From NCBI GenBank assembly GCA_016699915.1, contig CP064990.1, positions 62,001 to 126,000 on the forward strand: DNA of 64,000 bases, read 5' to 3'. Made by a program: the position numbers and the translations under genes. The notes under the pieces were generated by a model. The model had not been told where the DNA came from. It searched no databases and saw only the letters and a program-made list of their open reading frames with translations. Shown piece after piece: positions 62,305-64,000 of the stretch (its first letter is position 1; each line of letters begins with the position of its first letter). Origin of the DNA: Neisseriales bacterium. Lineage in GTDB: Bacteria; Pseudomonadota; Gammaproteobacteria; Burkholderiales; Q3-R57-64.

Positions 62305-62982
62305 CTATTTACTCGGTGCCCATATTTTAATACCAGCATGTGAAAAAGGGACTTTTTTGGATATGTTTAAGCGAATCAAAATAGGCGTGATAGCCTCAAT
62401 ACATCTTGCGTTAACTGAAGATCCACCATCGTAAGCTTGGACATTTAATTTGCTAACCAATGCGATCGTTTCGTCCTTAGCGAATTGATCATCTCCGCAT
62501 ACTAACACATCGCAATTTATCAATGTTGCTAAATTATTTAGTGTATGAGCAGAGACATTGTGTAGCGCACCAACGACTTTTATGTTTTCGCCGAGGAGAT
62601 TTTGTGCTTGTTCAGTTGCTGATCCTGCTTTAGGTGGTGCGTAAACACGTGGATTGCCCTCTGCGAGCGGCACAACAACATCTACCAATATTTTACCTGA
62701 TAATGCTTGTTGTACGGTTTTGAGGGTTACGTCATGCCCACTAAAAGGAACGGCCAGCAAAACAAATTGTTCTGAAGTTTTTGTGGCGCTGATATTATCC
62801 ATACCTTGGATAGCCTGATAAGCTTTTTGGTGTTGCTGCAAGGTTTGATTTAAATGGTTGGCAATTTCTTGAGCACGCAGCGTGTCTCGAGAGCCTAGAG
62901 CAACTTCAACGCCAGCCAAAGCAAAACGCATGGCCAATCCCTGTCCTTGTGGACCTGTTCCGCCCAAAATAGCGATTTTCAT
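62305..62982 (-). CDS. npdG: NADPH:F420 oxidoreductase (NpdG/Fno-like)
   Basis: Transfers hydride between NADPH and cofactor F420. The 225-residue product has the nucleotide-binding start MKIAILGGTGPQGQGLAMRF, GSRDTLRAQEIA (NADPH phosphate region), VLLAVPFSGHD, VDVVVPLAEGNP and VVGALHNVSAHTLNN. These are family features of F420-dependent NADP reductases. Its ATG overlaps the cofE stop by 4 bases, so the two are coupled. It would supply F420H2 to the LLM enzyme downstream. Confidence 0.9.
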   Translation of the reverse strand: MKIAILGGTGPQGQGLAMRFALAGVEVALGSRDTLRAQEIANHLNQTLQQHQKAYQAIQGMDNISATKTSEQFVLLAVPFSGHDVTLKTVQQALSGKILVDVVVPLAEGNPRVYAPPKAGSATEQAQNLLGENIKVVGALHNVSAHTLNNLATLINCDVLVCGDDQFAKDETIALVSKLNVQAYDGGSSVNARCIEAITPILIRLNISKKVPFSHAGIKIWAPSK

Positions 62983-63767
62983 GTAAATAACTCCTCTTCG
63001 ATTGATCTGATAAAATCATTTGCAGAAGCTTTTGTTGTGCTTTGCCATTTAAGGCCACGTATCACTACAACAGGGGTGCTTGATGCTTTTTGCATCAGTA
63101 GTCCAGCTGCTGCTGCTAACTCATCAGCAAAAGCAGGTTGTGTAACTGTCAAGAGTCTACCATAAGCATCGTACTTGCCTATTAAATCAATAATTGCTGG
63201 TATTCCCGACAAGCCAAGCGCAACATTCACTTGACCTTTTCGCCACGCACGACCAAAAGTATCGCTGATGACAACACCAATCGGTGTGCCATATATTTTT
63301 TCAATCGCATTTTGTAAATGTTGCGCTGAAGCATTAGGATCTTTCGGCAGTAGAAGTGCTGTATCTTCATTTGAGAACGGACCAAGATTTGATTCATCAA
63401 TGCCAGCATTAGCACAAACCCAACCTTGTTTATGGCGCACGATAATTGTGCCGTTAGGGGGCGAATTGGTAACCCGCATGACACAAGCGCTTTCTTCCAA
63501 GATAGCCTGTACTTTATGTGGATTTTTACCACTTGTTTCTGCTATTTCTTGGGCATTTTTAGAAATAGGGAACGTTGATAACTTAACAAAACGCCCTTCG
63601 CTTTTTGAAACAATTTTTTGTGCCACAACGATGATATCATATGGCGCAAGATGTAGCTTAGCGTTGAAGAGCGATTGCTTGATCAATGCTGATAGCGAAT
63701 CGTTGGGACGCACCTCTGGAAAATCAGGTATGGCAAACAGGGTAAAAGATGGATATGTGTTATGCAT
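62979..63767 (-). CDS. cofE: Coenzyme F420-0:L-glutamate ligase
   Basis: Adds gamma-linked glutamate residues to F420-0, using GTP. The 262-residue product has the family motifs AKLHLAPYDIIVVAQKIVSK near residue 33, SEGRFV, CANAGIDESNLG, and ISDTFGRAWRKGQVNVALGL near residue 165. It is a single CofE domain without the FbiB C-terminal reductase. It starts 5 bases after the cofC stop and overlaps npdG. Such genes are rare in betaproteobacteria; known examples include fungal endosymbionts of the Burkholderia group. Confidence 0.93.
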   Translation of the reverse strand: MHNTYPSFTLFAIPDFPEVRPNDSLSALIKQSLFNAKLHLAPYDIIVVAQKIVSKSEGRFVKLSTFPISKNAQEIAETSGKNPHKVQAILEESACVMRVTNSPPNGTIIVRHKQGWVCANAGIDESNLGPFSNEDTALLLPKDPNASAQHLQNAIEKIYGTPIGVVISDTFGRAWRKGQVNVALGLSGIPAIIDLIGKYDAYGRLLTVTQPAFADELAAAAGLLMQKASSTPVVVIRGLKWQSTTKASANDFIRSIEEELFT

Positions 63768-63772
63768 GTCAA

Positions 63773-64000
63773 CTATGCCATATGATTATTCTGTGGTATG
63801 CAAGAAGGTAGGTGCGTTGTATGCCAAGCACAATCATTTGGCAGTACACTGCTAAGTGCTATTAGATCAGGCAGTGTATCAATATCGCGGCTTAGGTGAC
63901 GGCATTGCAACTGGTAGTAATCTAATTGAGTGCGTTTTGCTAGGGTTGCATGGGCTTTGGCAGAGTTTTTACCATATTGGAACACTAAACTATTCGGCGG
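63773..64000 (-). CDS. cofC: Phospholactate/phosphoglycerate guanylyltransferase CofC, C-terminal part (partial)
   Basis: The frame runs off the right edge; 75 C-terminal residues are visible. PPNSLVFQYGKNSAKAH and the later LSRDIDTLPDLIAL match the C-terminal region of CofC/FbiD nucleotidyltransferases (usual form GTNALxFxxGxxSFxxH and LDIDTPxDL). In other organisms CofC activates 2-phospholactate, phosphoenolpyruvate or 3-phosphoglycerate with GTP to begin F420 side-chain assembly. The residues that decide the substrate lie outside the window. An apparent GTG start at 63985 is internal and not the real start. Confidence 0.82.
   Translation of the reverse strand, partial: PPNSLVFQYGKNSAKAHATLAKRTQLDYYQLQCRHLSRDIDTLPDLIALSSVLPNDCAWHTTHLPSCIPQNNHMA

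Noticed and set aside
1..64000. CRISPR arrays, rRNA genes, insertion sequences with terminal repeats
   Set aside because: No regularly spaced direct repeats, rRNA-like sequence or transposase motifs (DDE with inverted ends) were seen.

Overview
The window looks like part of the chromosome of a low-GC betaproteobacterium of the Burkholderiales type. By eye the core is roughly 40% GC, and the strip at 16.6-21.9 kb is visibly lower. The grouping rests on gene neighbourhoods usual in that group: nusA-infB-rbfA, grxC-secB-gpsA, trxA-rho, lolA-rarA-serS, folC-SPOR-cvpA, earP-efp, lepA-lepB-rnc-era-recO-pdxJ, fmt-def/smg-topA, and rsmI beside a BON lipoprotein. An EarP/EF-P(Arg32) pair and two C-terminally complete tRNAs with encoded CCA fit as well. 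Several blocks are joined in unusual ways and some expected members are missing (truB after rbfA, tolRAB-pal after tolQ, acpS after pdxJ, dprA between def and smg, ruvB after ruvA). This suggests a rearranged and perhaps reduced, host-associated genome; that lifestyle is inference.

Layout. 0-6.6 kb (+): transcription/translation factors, then grxC, secB, gpsA, fis, tsaC and a lone tolQ. 6.6-16.4 kb (mostly -): recJ, rho, trxA, a CaCA cation exchanger, serS, rarA, lolA and nadE. 16.5-21.9 kb: tRNA-Ser(GGA) followed by an AT-rich accessory strip. It holds a 2-oxoglutarate oxygenase gene broken by one amber codon, a translationally coupled TSUP exporter gene broken in a T-run, and a phosphoribosyltransferase gene broken in an A-run that overlaps an intact DprA-like gene. 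21.9-31.4 kb: yciB, ruvA, cvpA, a SPOR protein, folC, mtgA, B12-dependent ribonucleotide reductase with tandem NrdR boxes, earP and efp. 31.4-45.7 kb: a 1287-residue flavin/Fe-S oxidoreductase, then a long minus-strand run pdxJ-recO-era-rnc-lepB-lepA-ksgA-proB-htpX-fmt-def. 46-57.5 kb: smg, topA, proA, map, a BON lipoprotein, rsmI, tRNA-Leu(CAA), cpoB, a DUF945 protein and a Zn/Cd-type P-ATPase. 58-59.8 kb: two genes of diacetamido-uronic-acid sugar synthesis. 59.9-64 kb (-): cofC (partial), cofE, NADPH:F420 reductase, an F420-type luciferase-like oxidoreductase and an M20 carbamoylase/amidohydrolase.

Most notable points: (1) a cofactor-F420 synthesis, reduction and use cluster in a betaproteobacterium; (2) a NadE whose glutaminase domain has lost all three catalytic residues; (3) a decayed island beside a tRNA gene carrying a PRTase + DprA pair that resembles known toxin-antitoxin/antiphage modules, in a genome stretch where the housekeeping dprA is missing from its usual place; (4) well-matched tandem NrdR boxes in front of nrdJ.
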